Positions 54,923 through 63,563 of a DNA stretch of 64,000 nucleotides are shown in pieces. The DNA comes from Oceanicaulis sp. HTCC2633 (GTDB lineage: Bacteria; Pseudomonadota; Alphaproteobacteria; Caulobacterales; Maricaulaceae): assembly GCF_000152745.1 (NCBI RefSeq), contig NZ_CH672428.1, positions 2,209,272 to 2,273,271 on the forward strand, given 5' to 3'. A model generated the notes under the pieces. That model saw only the letters and a list, made by a program, of their open reading frames with translations, searched no databases and was not told where the DNA came from. The translations under genes were made by a program, and so were the position numbers. The first letter of the stretch is position 1. Every line of letters starts with the position of its first letter.

Positions 54923-56869
54923 ATGAAGAAGTTTGAACCCGCCGTATTCATACCGGCCGCCGTCCTCATATTCGCCGGGGTGGGCTATGCGGTTCTGGCG
55001 GGGGATCAGGCTGAAACCCTGTTCGTGCATCTTCGCATGATGATCACAGAGAAGGCCGGCTGGGTCTATTCGGTGGGCGTGGGCGTCTTCCTGGTGGCTT
55101 CGGTGTTCGTCGCCCTGTCGGATTGGGGGCAGATCAAGCTCGGGCCGGATGATTCCGAACCCGAGTACGGCTTCCTGGGGTGGTTCGCCATGCTGTTCTC
55201 GGCGGGCATGGGCATTGGTCTGATGTTCTTTGCGGTCGCCGAGCCTCTGACCCACTATATCGCGGCGCCGCTGGGCGATCCCGAGACGGTCGAGGCGGCC
55301 GAGCAGGCCATGGTGCTGACCTTCTTTCACTGGGGCATTCACGCCTGGGCGGTCTATGCGATCGTGGGGCTGAGCCTGGCCTATTTCGCCTTCCGCCATA
55401 ACCTGCCGCTGACCATCCGCTCGGCGCTCTATCCGCTGATCGGGGACCGGATCTATGGCCCGATTGGTCATGCGGTGGATGTGGTCGCCATCCTGGGCAC
55501 GCTGTTTGGCGTGGCCACCTCGCTCGGCTATGGCGTCAACCAGATCAATGCGGGGCTGAACACGCTGTTCGACGTGCCGATCTCGCCTGTCGTGCAGGTG
55601 GTGCTGATCGGCCTGATCACGGCGCTTGCGACCACCTCGGTCCTGGCGGGGCTGGACGCCGGCATCAAGCGTTTGAGCGAGTGGAATCTCTTCCTGGCCA
55701 TCGCCCTGATGCTGTTTGTCTTCATCGCCGGGCCGACGCTGTTCCTGATTGGCGCCTATGTGCAGAACATTGGCGACTATATCGACCAGCTGGCGGTTCT
55801 GACCTTCAATGTGGACGCTTATGGCGATGGCGTCTGGGTCAATGACTGGACCCTGTTCTACTGGGGCTGGTGGATTTCCTGGTCACCGTTCGTGGGCATG
55901 TTCATCGCCCGAATCTCGCGCGGCCGGACAATCCGCGAGTTCATCTTCGGCGTCCTGTTCGGACCGACCCTGTTCACCTTCCTGTGGATGACGATCTACG
56001 GCAATTCCGCCCTGCTGCAGGCGGTGAACGGCATGGCCGACCCGATCCTGCAGCTGGTCAGGGACGGGGATACGCCGCTGGTGCTGTTCGCCTTCCTGGA
56101 CACCCTGCCATTCAGCGCCATCACCTCGGTGCTGGCGATCATCCTGGTGACGACCTTCTTCGTCACCTCGTCGGATTCAGGCTCGCTGGTGAAAGCCACG
56201 CTGGCGTCGGGCGGCTCGCTGACCCCGCCGCTCTGGCAGCGTTTCTTCTGGGCGGTGCTTGAAGGCGTTGTCGCAGCCGTTCTGTTGCTGACGGGCGGTC
56301 TCGCCGCTCTGCAATCGGCGACCATCGCCGCCGCCCTGCCGTTCACGCTGGTGATCTTCCTGGCGTTTGTCGGCCTGATGCGGGCCTGGTCCATGGAAAC
56401 CGCACGCCGGGCCGGCGCCAAGTCGGCGCCGCAACTTCCGGTCGAGGGCGCCGCCGTGCCGTGGCGGATGCGGCTCAAGCTGATGTTCTCCACGCCCAAG
56501 CCCGAGGATGTGCGCGCATGGATGAAAGACGCCGTCGACGCCGCCTTCCGCGAGATCGTGCCCGAAATGGAGAAGCAGGGTCTGAGTTCGCGCGTGGAGA
56601 CCGATGAGGAGCAGGACCGGATCTGGCTCACCATTGAACATGGCGAGCAGCCTGACTTCGTCTATGGCATCGAGCTCAAGAGCTATGAGGACACGGCCGT
56701 GCCCGGCTCGAGCGTCAGCCAGCAGAATTCACGCGGCGAGGTGTTCCTGGCCGAGGGCGGCCAGCACTATTGCATCTACGGGTATTCCAAGACGCAGGTG
56801 ATCCGTGACGTCATCCGTCATTACGAGCGTCACCGTCAGTGGATCCACCATCTGGTGAATGTGAACTAA
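54923..56869 (+). CDS. BCCT-family (betaine/carnitine/choline) transporter
   Basis: A 648-residue secondary transporter importing trimethylammonium or related solutes such as betaine, choline or DMSP. The family signatures are GMGIGLMFFAVAEPLTHY in the early membrane part and the aromatic box FYWGWWISWSPFVGMFIARISRGRTIREF; about 12 membrane segments are expected. The C-terminal 150 residues are cytosolic and charged (MKDAVDAAFREIVPEM), longer than in BetP-like sensors, and resemble BetT-type tails. It lies 15 bases after the sulfotransferase stop with GAGAGGA upstream. Confidence 0.94.
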   Translation: MKKFEPAVFIPAAVLIFAGVGYAVLAGDQAETLFVHLRMMITEKAGWVYSVGVGVFLVASVFVALSDWGQIKLGPDDSEPEYGFLGWFAMLFSAGMGIGLMFFAVAEPLTHYIAAPLGDPETVEAAEQAMVLTFFHWGIHAWAVYAIVGLSLAYFAFRHNLPLTIRSALYPLIGDRIYGPIGHAVDVVAILGTLFGVATSLGYGVNQINAGLNTLFDVPISPVVQVVLIGLITALATTSVLAGLDAGIKRLSEWNLFLAIALMLFVFIAGPTLFLIGAYVQNIGDYIDQLAVLTFNVDAYGDGVWVNDWTLFYWGWWISWSPFVGMFIARISRGRTIREFIFGVLFGPTLFTFLWMTIYGNSALLQAVNGMADPILQLVRDGDTPLVLFAFLDTLPFSAITSVLAIILVTTFFVTSSDSGSLVKATLASGGSLTPPLWQRFFWAVLEGVVAAVLLLTGGLAALQSATIAAALPFTLVIFLAFVGLMRAWSMETARRAGAKSAPQLPVEGAAVPWRMRLKLMFSTPKPEDVRAWMKDAVDAAFREIVPEMEKQGLSSRVETDEEQDRIWLTIEHGEQPDFVYGIELKSYEDTAVPGSSVSQQNSRGEVFLAEGGQHYCIYGYSKTQVIRDVIRHYERHRQWIHHLVNVN

Positions 56870-56891
56870 CCGGCGGACGGGAGAGCCGCCG

Positions 56892-57473
56892 CTAGTCGCC
56901 CGGCTGCGGGAAGGGCGCAAGCGCGTCTTCCAGAATGGTCCGGATGCGGTCCTTGAGCATGGCGGCCTCGTGCTCGGGCACGCCATACGGGCCCATGATC
57001 GTGCGGCTGATGGCGAGGCCCATCAGAACGCTGCCGAACAGGCGCGCCCTGAGATCGCATTGCTCGCCTTCGAGCAGCCCGGCGACGGGCTTGTGAAAGC
57101 GTGTCTCGATGGAGTCGCGCACTGCGCAGGCCGCGTTGCTGGAGCTGGCGGAGTTCAGCATGATCAGCAGATCCACGAGCTTGTCGTCATCCTGCGGTCC
57201 ATCGGTCAGCATCTCCGCGGCGAGCGCGGCCATGCCGCTGCGGCCTTCCTGGAGGAATTCGGGATGATTGCGACCGTTTTCGAGCGCTTCCAGAAACAGG
57301 CCTTCCTTGGAGCCGAAATAGCGCCCGATCAGAGCGGAATCCACGCCGGCCTCTGAGGCGATGTCGCGAATGCCGACATTGTCATAGGTGTCGTGGGCAA
57401 AGAGTCGCCGCGCCGCGTCCAGGATCTTGGCTTCCGTCGCGTTACGATTCTTGGTGATGTGACCGCAGTTCAA
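56892..57473 (-). CDS. TetR/AcrR-family regulator of the RND efflux operon
   Basis: A 193-residue regulator starting at TTG 57473, with AAAGG 7 bases upstream. The helix-turn-helix reads ILDAARRLFAHDTYDNVGIRDIASEAGVDSALIGRYFGSKEGLF (about residues 17-60). The C-terminal domain is a typical TetR helical bundle. It diverges from a tripartite efflux operon, with three dyads in the 130-base gap, so it is very probably the local repressor of the pump, as with AcrR and TtgR. Confidence 0.92.
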   Translation of the reverse strand: MNCGHITKNRNATEAKILDAARRLFAHDTYDNVGIRDIASEAGVDSALIGRYFGSKEGLFLEALENGRNHPEFLQEGRSGMAALAAEMLTDGPQDDDKLVDLLIMLNSASSSNAACAVRDSIETRFHKPVAGLLEGEQCDLRARLFGSVLMGLAISRTIMGPYGVPEHEAAMLKDRIRTILEDALAPFPQPGD

Positions 57474-57486
57474 ATTCCGACCTTTC

Positions 57487-57501
57487 TGAGAACGGTTCTC
57501 A
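57487..57501. promoter_or_regulatory. Candidate TetR operator 1
   Basis: TGAGAAC-G-GTTCTCA, a perfect 15-bp palindrome 14 bases upstream of the TetR start codon. Probably controls the regulator's own leftward transcript. Confidence 0.55.
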
Positions 57502-57513
57502 TGTCTTCAGCTG

Positions 57514-57541
57514 TTGACATTTTGTGTGCGCTGCACAATAT
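57514..57541 (+). promoter_or_regulatory. Candidate RND operon promoter
   Basis: TTGACA (57514-57519), a perfect -35, and CAATAT (57536-57541) 16 bases later. It lies within the dyad at 57515-57545, so bound repressor would cover both elements. Confidence 0.5.
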
Positions 57542-57558
57542 GTCATCAATCGATGACA
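57515..57558. promoter_or_regulatory. Candidate TetR operators 2 and 3 (overlapping dyads)
   Basis: TGACATTTTGTG (57515-57526) and CACAATATGTCA (57534-57545) form a 12-bp inverted repeat with one mismatch and a 7-base centre. Its right end overlaps a second dyad, TGTCATC-AATC-GATGACA (57541-57558). Both lie over or just after the promoter. Confidence 0.55.
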
Positions 57559-57602
57559 AAATCAAAAGACGTTTAGACGCACTCAACGGAAGGTCCTCCC
57601 CC

Positions 57603-58787
57603 ATGTCATTTCGTTTTGGCCTCCCCGGCGCCGCGATTGCGGCGCTTGTCCTCGTTTCAGGCTGCGGACAGGCGCCCGCCGAAGAGAACAACGCGCCGCC
57701 GGCGCCCGTGGTTCAGACCGCCCAGCCTCTCAGCCTCGAAGTGGCGGACTGGGATGAATTCACCGGCCGGTTTGAGTCGCCTCAACAGGTGACCATACGG
57801 GCACGGGTGAGCGGCTATCTGCAAGAGGTGCATGTCGAGGATGGCGCTCTGGTGGAAGCCGGCGACCTTCTCTTCACGCTGGATCAGCGTCCCTATCAGG
57901 CGACGGCCAACGCCGCGCGCGGCCGGGCGCAACAGGCGCGGGCGACGCGTGACCAGGCGCAGGCCGATCTCAACCGCGCCCAGCAATTGCGTGAAGCGGA
58001 CGCCATTTCCGAGGAAGAACTCGAACAGGCCCGCACCGCCTCCGCCACCGCGCAGGCCGCCTATGCGGCCGCCCAGGCCGATGCGCAATCAGCAGCCCTC
58101 GAGCTTGAATACACTGAAATCCGCTCGCCCATCGCCGGACGTCTCTCACAGCGCATGGTGGATCCGGGCGACCTTGTCTCGGCTGCGGGCGAACCCATGA
58201 TCACGGTCGTTCAGACCGACCCGCTGCAGTTTCCCTTCTACGCCTCGGAAAGCATCTTCCTGCGCTATCAGCGCGAGGAAGGCGCGGGCCTGGGCGCGCC
58301 GGTCCAGGTGCGTCTGCAGGACGAGACCGAGTTCACCCATGACGGCGTGCTGAACTTCATCGACAACGCGGTCGAGGCCGGCACGGGCTCGATCCTGATG
58401 CGGGCCGAGTTCAACAATGAGGACGGCCTGATCCGACCGGGCATGCTGGGCACGATCCGGGTCCGCGGTTCGGCGCCCTATCAGGCGCTGCTCGTGCCCA
58501 AGACGGTCATCTTCTCCGACGCCACCCGGCGCTATGTCTTCGTGCTGGGCGAGGGCGATCTCGCCACGGTCCAGCCGGTGACCCTTGGCCCGGCCGTGGA
58601 CAATCTTCAGGTGGTGCATGGCCTGTCGGCGGATTCGCCGGTGCTGGTCAGCGGACTTCAGAACCTGCGTCCGGGAACCCAGGTCCAGGTGCGGCCCGGC
58701 GGTGAAATCGTTCACCAGCCTGCGGATGCGCAATCGGGCTCAAATCTACAAACCCGGCCGGCGGGCAGTGCGCGCATCGCGCAATAA
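57603..58787 (+). CDS. RND efflux periplasmic adaptor lipoprotein
   Basis: A 394-residue AcrA/MexA-type membrane-fusion protein anchored by lipobox V18-S-G-C21. The order is a biotinyl-lipoyl half motif (IRARVSGYLQEVHVEDGALVEAGDLLFTLD), an alpha-hairpin (AARGRAQQARATRDQAQADL and on), the second lipoyl half (YTEIRSPIAGRLSQRMVDPGDLV), the beta-barrel and the membrane-proximal domain. ATG 57603 has GGAAGG upstream; the long upstream frame is noncoding. It is the first gene of the efflux operon, 54 bases ahead of the pump gene. Confidence 0.95.
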   Translation: MSFRFGLPGAAIAALVLVSGCGQAPAEENNAPPAPVVQTAQPLSLEVADWDEFTGRFESPQQVTIRARVSGYLQEVHVEDGALVEAGDLLFTLDQRPYQATANAARGRAQQARATRDQAQADLNRAQQLREADAISEEELEQARTASATAQAAYAAAQADAQSAALELEYTEIRSPIAGRLSQRMVDPGDLVSAAGEPMITVVQTDPLQFPFYASESIFLRYQREEGAGLGAPVQVRLQDETEFTHDGVLNFIDNAVEAGTGSILMRAEFNNEDGLIRPGMLGTIRVRGSAPYQALLVPKTVIFSDATRRYVFVLGEGDLATVQPVTLGPAVDNLQVVHGLSADSPVLVSGLQNLRPGTQVQVRPGGEIVHQPADAQSGSNLQTRPAGSARIAQ

Positions 58788-58841
58788 CGCGCGCACCCCG
58801 TTTCGCCTGTCCCCCCTTTTTAAAGTCTGGAAAGATCGCAC

Positions 58842-61800
58842 ATGCGCCTTTCACATTTCTTCATTGAGCGGCCGATCTTCTCAGCTGTGATCGCGGTGTT
58901 CATCACCCTGATCGGCCTGTTCGCCTATCCGTCGCTGCCCCTGTCGCAGTATCCCGAAATTGCGCCGCCCACCATCGAGGTGCAGGCCAGCTATCCCGGC
59001 GCGACCGCCGAGGATCTCGCCGAGCAGGTCGCCGCTCCGCTGGAGCAGGAGATCAACGGCGTCGAGGACATGCTCTACATGACTTCGTCCGCCACGGCCT
59101 CGGGCCAGGTGGCGCTGACCGTCACCTTCCAGCCCGGCACCGATCTCGATACGGCCCAGGTGCTGGTCCAGAACCGGGTCAACCGCGCCGAACCGCGCCT
59201 GCCCGAACAGGTCCGCCTGCGCGGCGTGCAGGTGAACCAGCAATCGCAGGGCTTCTTGCTGATCGCGGCGCTGATTTCGCCCGACGAGTCCCTCGACAAG
59301 ACCTTCCTTGGAAATTACGCCAACACGACGCTGCGCGATCGCCTGCTGCGCCTTGAGGGCATCTCCAACGTCCAGATCTTTGGCGGCGGGAACTACGCCA
59401 TGCGGGTCTGGATCGACCCCGAGCGCGCAGCGGCTCATGACATGACCGCCGGCGATGTGGTGGCCGCGCTTCAGGCGCAGAACATCCAGGCGGCGGGCGG
59501 ATCGCTGGGGCAACCCCCGTTTGACGAGAACAATCCGGCCGAGTTTCAGCAGGCGATCTCCGTTCAGGGCCGCCTGATGAGCACCGAGGAGTTCGGCAAT
59601 GTTATCGTCAAGCGCGGCGAGAACGGCCAGCTGACCCATCTGCGGGAAGTGGCGCGGGTCGAACTCGCTGAGGAAGACTATTCCATCAAGGGCTATTTCG
59701 GCGGTGATCCCGGCGTGGCCATGGCCATCATCCAGCAGCCGGGCGCGAACGCGCTCGACGCCGCCAATGCAGCGCTGGAAGCGCTGGACGAAGCCTCCGC
59801 CGACTTCCCCGAAGGCATGGAATACTTCATCCCCTACAACCCGACCGAGTTTGTCCAGGCGTCGGTGTCGGCGGTGCAGCGCACCCTGATCGAAGCCGTG
59901 TTCCTGGTCGTTCTGGTCATCGTGATCTTCCTGCAGAACTGGCGCGCGGCCGTGATCCCCATCGTGGCGATCCCGGTATCGATCATCGGCGTGTTCGCCG
60001 TGCAGCTGGCGCTGGGCTTCTCGATCAACTCGCTGTCCCTGTTCGCCCTCGTGCTGGCGGTGGGCATCGTGGTCGATGACGCCATCATCGTGGTGGAGAA
60101 CGTCGAGCGCCTGATGCGCGAGGGGATGTCGCCCCGAAAGGCGGCTCACCAGTCGATGAAGGAGGTCAGCGGCGCGCTGATCGCCATGACGCTGGTGCTG
60201 GTGTCGGTGTTCGTGCCGACGGCGCTGGTGCCGGGCATTCCGGGCATCTTCTATCGGCAGTTCGCGGTGGCGGTCGCCACATCGGCAGTGATCTCGCTGA
60301 TCATCTCGCTCACCCTGTCGCCGGCGCTCTCCGCCCTCATCCTCAAGCCTCACAAGGAAGAGGATCATGGTCCGGGCTGGCTGGCGCCTCTGCGCTTCGC
60401 CGCCAACAAGTTCAATGCCGGGTTCGACTGGCTGTCGGACCGCTATGGTCGCCTGACCGGGCGTCTGGTGCGCCTCGTGACGATCATGCTGATCGCCTAT
60501 GCCGGCCTGCTGGCGATGACGGGCTGGCGTCTGATGGAAACCCCGACCGGCTTTATCCCGGAGCAGGACCAGGGCTTCCTCATCGGCGTCATCCAGTTGC
60601 CGCCCGGCGCGTCTCTGGACCGTACCGACCGCGTGATGCAGGCGGCTCAGGAGGTGCTTCTGAGCACGGACGGGGTGAGCACGACCGCGGCTATTGTGGG
60701 CCTCGACGGCGCCAGCTTCTCCGCTGCGTCCAATGCGGGCACCATCTTCATTCGTCTCGATGATTTCGCCGAGCGCGAACACCATCCGGGCATGTCGGCG
60801 GTTCAGCTCAGCCAGCAGCTGACGGGCACGATCAACATGGCGATCCCCGAAGGCGGCGCCTTCATCATCGCGCCTCCGGCGGTCCAGGGGCTGGGCAATG
60901 GCGGCGGCTTCAAGATGATGATCCAGGCCCGTGAAGGGCAAAGCTATGCCGAGCTTCAGAACTCTGTCTTCGCCATGATGGGCGCGGCGCAGGAGAACCC
61001 GAACGTCACGCAGGTCTACTCCACCTTCAACACCAACGCCCCGCGCATTGATGTGAATGTGGATCGCGAGCTGGCCTTCCAACTCGGGGTTCAACCCGCC
61101 GATGTCTACGAGACTTTGGGCGCTTACATGGGCTCCACCTATGTGAACGACTTCAACTTCGTGGGGCGGACCTTCCGGGTGCTGGCCCAGGCCGACGCCG
61201 AGTTCCGCAATGATGTCTCTGACCTCGCCCAGCTACGGGTCCGGTCGGCCTCGGGCGGCATGGTGCCGATTTCCGCCATCGCCCAGATCCAGGAAAATTC
61301 CGGGCCCGTACGCGTGGTGCGTCACAACCTGTTCCCGACCATCGAGCTTCAGGGACAGGCCGCGCCGGGCGTGTCCACCGGCCAGGCGCTGGCCTCCATG
61401 GAGGCGCTGGCCGATCAGATCCTGCCGGACGGGGTCAGCTATGAATGGACCGAGCTCGCCTATCAGCAAAAGGCGGCCGGCAATTCGGGCCTGATGATCT
61501 TCGGCCTCGCCGTGGTCTTCGTCTTCCTGGTGCTCGCGGCCCAGTATGAAGCCTTCACCCTGCCCTGGGCGGTGATCTTCATCGTGCCCATGTGCGTGCT
61601 GGCGGCGATGATCGGGGTCAATCTGGCCGGGTCGGACAACAACATCCTGACCCAGGTCGGCCTTGTGGTGCTGATTGCGCTGGCGGCGAAGAACGCCATC
61701 CTGCTGGTCGAGTTCGCCAAGCAGGCCGAAGACCGCGATCACAATGGCCCGCAGGAGGCGGCGGTCGCCGGCGCGCGCGTGCGCTTGCGTCCGATCCTGA

Positions 61801-62075
61801 TGACCTCCTTCGCCTTCATCTTCGGCGTGACGCCCCTGGCGTTCTCGCACGGGGCCGGCGCGGAAATGCGGGAAGCGCTGGGCATCGCGGTGTTCTCGGG
61901 CATGATCGGGGTGACCGTGTTCGGCCTCCTGTTCACGCCGGTCTTCTATGTGGTCGGGCGCTGGCTTTCGGGGCTCATGCCCCAGGGGCCGAGCGGCTCG
62001 ACCGATCCCGATTACTGGCTGTCTGACGATGATCCGGGCGCCGAGCGCGCCGATCAGGAAGGAGGTCGCGCATGA
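58842..62075 (+). CDS. RND multidrug efflux permease (HAE1 family)
   Basis: A 1077-residue inner-membrane proton antiporter of the AcrB/MexB type. It begins LSHFFIERPIFSAVIAVFITL (signature first membrane helix). TM4 holds the proton-relay Asp-Asp in GIVVDDAIIVVENVERLM, and the second repeat has an equivalent motif with LIALAAKNAILLVEFAKQ containing the conserved Lys. Two large periplasmic porter/docking loops interrupt the 12 membrane helices. HAE1 pumps export hydrophobic and amphiphilic drugs, dyes and detergents. Its stop overlaps the outer-membrane gene's start (ATGA). Confidence 0.96.
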   Translation: MRLSHFFIERPIFSAVIAVFITLIGLFAYPSLPLSQYPEIAPPTIEVQASYPGATAEDLAEQVAAPLEQEINGVEDMLYMTSSATASGQVALTVTFQPGTDLDTAQVLVQNRVNRAEPRLPEQVRLRGVQVNQQSQGFLLIAALISPDESLDKTFLGNYANTTLRDRLLRLEGISNVQIFGGGNYAMRVWIDPERAAAHDMTAGDVVAALQAQNIQAAGGSLGQPPFDENNPAEFQQAISVQGRLMSTEEFGNVIVKRGENGQLTHLREVARVELAEEDYSIKGYFGGDPGVAMAIIQQPGANALDAANAALEALDEASADFPEGMEYFIPYNPTEFVQASVSAVQRTLIEAVFLVVLVIVIFLQNWRAAVIPIVAIPVSIIGVFAVQLALGFSINSLSLFALVLAVGIVVDDAIIVVENVERLMREGMSPRKAAHQSMKEVSGALIAMTLVLVSVFVPTALVPGIPGIFYRQFAVAVATSAVISLIISLTLSPALSALILKPHKEEDHGPGWLAPLRFAANKFNAGFDWLSDRYGRLTGRLVRLVTIMLIAYAGLLAMTGWRLMETPTGFIPEQDQGFLIGVIQLPPGASLDRTDRVMQAAQEVLLSTDGVSTTAAIVGLDGASFSAASNAGTIFIRLDDFAEREHHPGMSAVQLSQQLTGTINMAIPEGGAFIIAPPAVQGLGNGGGFKMMIQAREGQSYAELQNSVFAMMGAAQENPNVTQVYSTFNTNAPRIDVNVDRELAFQLGVQPADVYETLGAYMGSTYVNDFNFVGRTFRVLAQADAEFRNDVSDLAQLRVRSASGGMVPISAIAQIQENSGPVRVVRHNLFPTIELQGQAAPGVSTGQALASMEALADQILPDGVSYEWTELAYQQKAAGNSGLMIFGLAVVFVFLVLAAQYEAFTLPWAVIFIVPMCVLAAMIGVNLAGSDNNILTQVGLVVLIALAAKNAILLVEFAKQAEDRDHNGPQEAAVAGARVRLRPILMTSFAFIFGVTPLAFSHGAGAEMREALGIAVFSGMIGVTVFGLLFTPVFYVVGRWLSGLMPQGPSGSTDPDYWLSDDDPGAERADQEGGRA

Positions 62076-63487
62076 CCTTGAAATCCCTGACCCTCATGAT
62101 GGCGAGCACGCTGGTTCTGACCGCGTGCGCCACAACTGAACGGCCTGATGTCTCCGATTCCACTCTGACCGGACGTCTGGAGGGCCCGCTGGTCTCGACC
62201 GCTGACGCTGCGCCCTTCACGACGGCGCAGCCGGATGCCCGGTGGTGGCGGCTCTATGACAGCCCCGAGCTGGACGGGCTGATCACGGACGCGCTCGAGA
62301 ACAACAATTCTCTGGCCCAGGCCGCCGCCTCTCTGGAGCAGGTTCGCGCCAGCCTGGGCGAAGCCCGCTCCGCACGCCTGCCCTCCACCGAGCTGTCCGT
62401 GCAGGGCGGCTATGCGGAGCAACCGCTCTCCCAGGGCGGCTATGACGGCGAACAGTATGGCGCCGGCTTCTCCACCAGCTGGCAGGTTGATCTCTTTGGC
62501 CGGGTGCGAAACGCCATCCGCGCGGCGCGTCAGGATGTGGTCGCCGCCGAAGCGGCCCATGACGCCGCCGCCATCCTGGTGGCCGGCGAGACCGCCCGCG
62601 CCTGGGCCGATTATTGCGCCGGAACGCGGCTTGTCAGCGTGGGCGAGAACAATGTCGCCCTCGCGGAGCAATCGCTGGATCTGACCGAGCGCCTGTATGA
62701 CGCAGGTCGTGGATTGCGGCTGGATGTGGTGCAGGCGCAAAGCCGTCTGGAAACCAGTCGCGCCGAACTGCCCTCCCTGCGCGCCTCACGCGACGCCGCC
62801 GTCTTCCGCCTCGCGACCCTGACCGGGCGCACCCCGGCGGAAATGCGCGCGGTGATCCCCGCCTGCGAGGTTGCGCCGCGTCTGGAAGGCGCGATTGCGG
62901 TGGGGGATGTGGCGAGCCTTCTGGCGCGTCGTCCGGATGTGCGCGAAGCCGAAGCCCGTCTCGCCGCAGCCTCTGCGCGCGTGGGCGTCTCTGTCGCCCA
63001 GCTCTATCCGTCGGTGACGCTGGGCGGCTCCATCACCTCCACCGCCTTTGATCTGGGCGATGTGGGCGATGAGGACAGCCTGTCGGTCTCCCTCGGCCCG
63101 CTCATCTCCTGGAGCTTCCCGAACCAGACGGCGGCGCGGGCGCGCCTGCGCCAGGCTGAAGCGGGAGCGCAGATCGCGCTTGCCGGCTTTGACCAGACGG
63201 TGCTGGAGGCGCTGCAGGAAACCGAAACCGCATTGACCGTCTTTGCGGCGGAGCGCCAGCGCCGGGCGTCGCTGGAAGTGGCGCGGGACGCCGCGGCGGA
63301 AGCCGCACGCCTGGCCCGTATCCGCTATCAGGCCGGATCGGAAAGCTATATCGCGGTGCTCGATGCAGAGCGCACCCTCGCCAATGCGGAAACGGCGCTT
63401 GCCAGTTCCGATGCGGCGGCGGCGAGTTCCGAAGTGGACGTTTTCATGGCCCTGGGCGGTCGCTGGACTGATACCGGCGACGAATAG
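62072..63487 (+). CDS. Outer-membrane efflux channel lipoprotein (NodT/OprM type)
   Basis: A 471-residue TolC-like channel with lipobox L16-T-A-C19, so of the OprM/NodT lipoprotein subgroup. Two repeated OEP domains: the first starts WWRLYDSPELDGLITDALENN, with SLAQAAASLEQVRASLGEAR for the helical barrel, and the second centres on ARRPDVREAEARLAAASARVGVSVAQLYPSV. It completes the tripartite pump with the adaptor and permease encoded upstream; the start codon overlaps the permease stop by four bases. Confidence 0.95.
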   Translation: MTLKSLTLMMASTLVLTACATTERPDVSDSTLTGRLEGPLVSTADAAPFTTAQPDARWWRLYDSPELDGLITDALENNNSLAQAAASLEQVRASLGEARSARLPSTELSVQGGYAEQPLSQGGYDGEQYGAGFSTSWQVDLFGRVRNAIRAARQDVVAAEAAHDAAAILVAGETARAWADYCAGTRLVSVGENNVALAEQSLDLTERLYDAGRGLRLDVVQAQSRLETSRAELPSLRASRDAAVFRLATLTGRTPAEMRAVIPACEVAPRLEGAIAVGDVASLLARRPDVREAEARLAAASARVGVSVAQLYPSVTLGGSITSTAFDLGDVGDEDSLSVSLGPLISWSFPNQTAARARLRQAEAGAQIALAGFDQTVLEALQETETALTVFAAERQRRASLEVARDAAAEAARLARIRYQAGSESYIAVLDAERTLANAETALASSDAAAASSEVDVFMALGGRWTDTGDE

Positions 63488-63493
63488 GCTCTT

Positions 63494-63505
63494 GGTTCAT
63501 GAACC
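63494..63505. repeat. Perfect 12-bp palindrome
   Basis: GGTTCATGAACC lies 6 bases after the efflux-channel stop codon. It may be part of the 3' end processing or simply chance; no role can be assigned. Confidence 0.3.
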
Positions 63506-63510
63506 GTGTT

Positions 63511-63549
63511 GAAGGCCGCGCTGGATGTCCCCCCATTGGCGCGGCCTTC
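63511..63549. terminator. Hairpin between converging efflux and regulator genes
   Basis: GAAGGCCGCGC / GCGCGGCCTTC, an 11-bp perfect stem with a 17-base loop, between the channel stop (63487) and the GntR stop (63564). Likely a shared terminator, followed by ATGATTTTC on the plus strand. Confidence 0.6.
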
Positions 63550-63563
63550 ATGATTTTCGGTCC

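Noticed and set aside
58881-61094. 737-residue open frame antisense to the RND permease
   Set aside because: The sense strand encodes a complete HAE1 permease; the antisense frame is Arg/His/Gln-rich and unrelated to any family.
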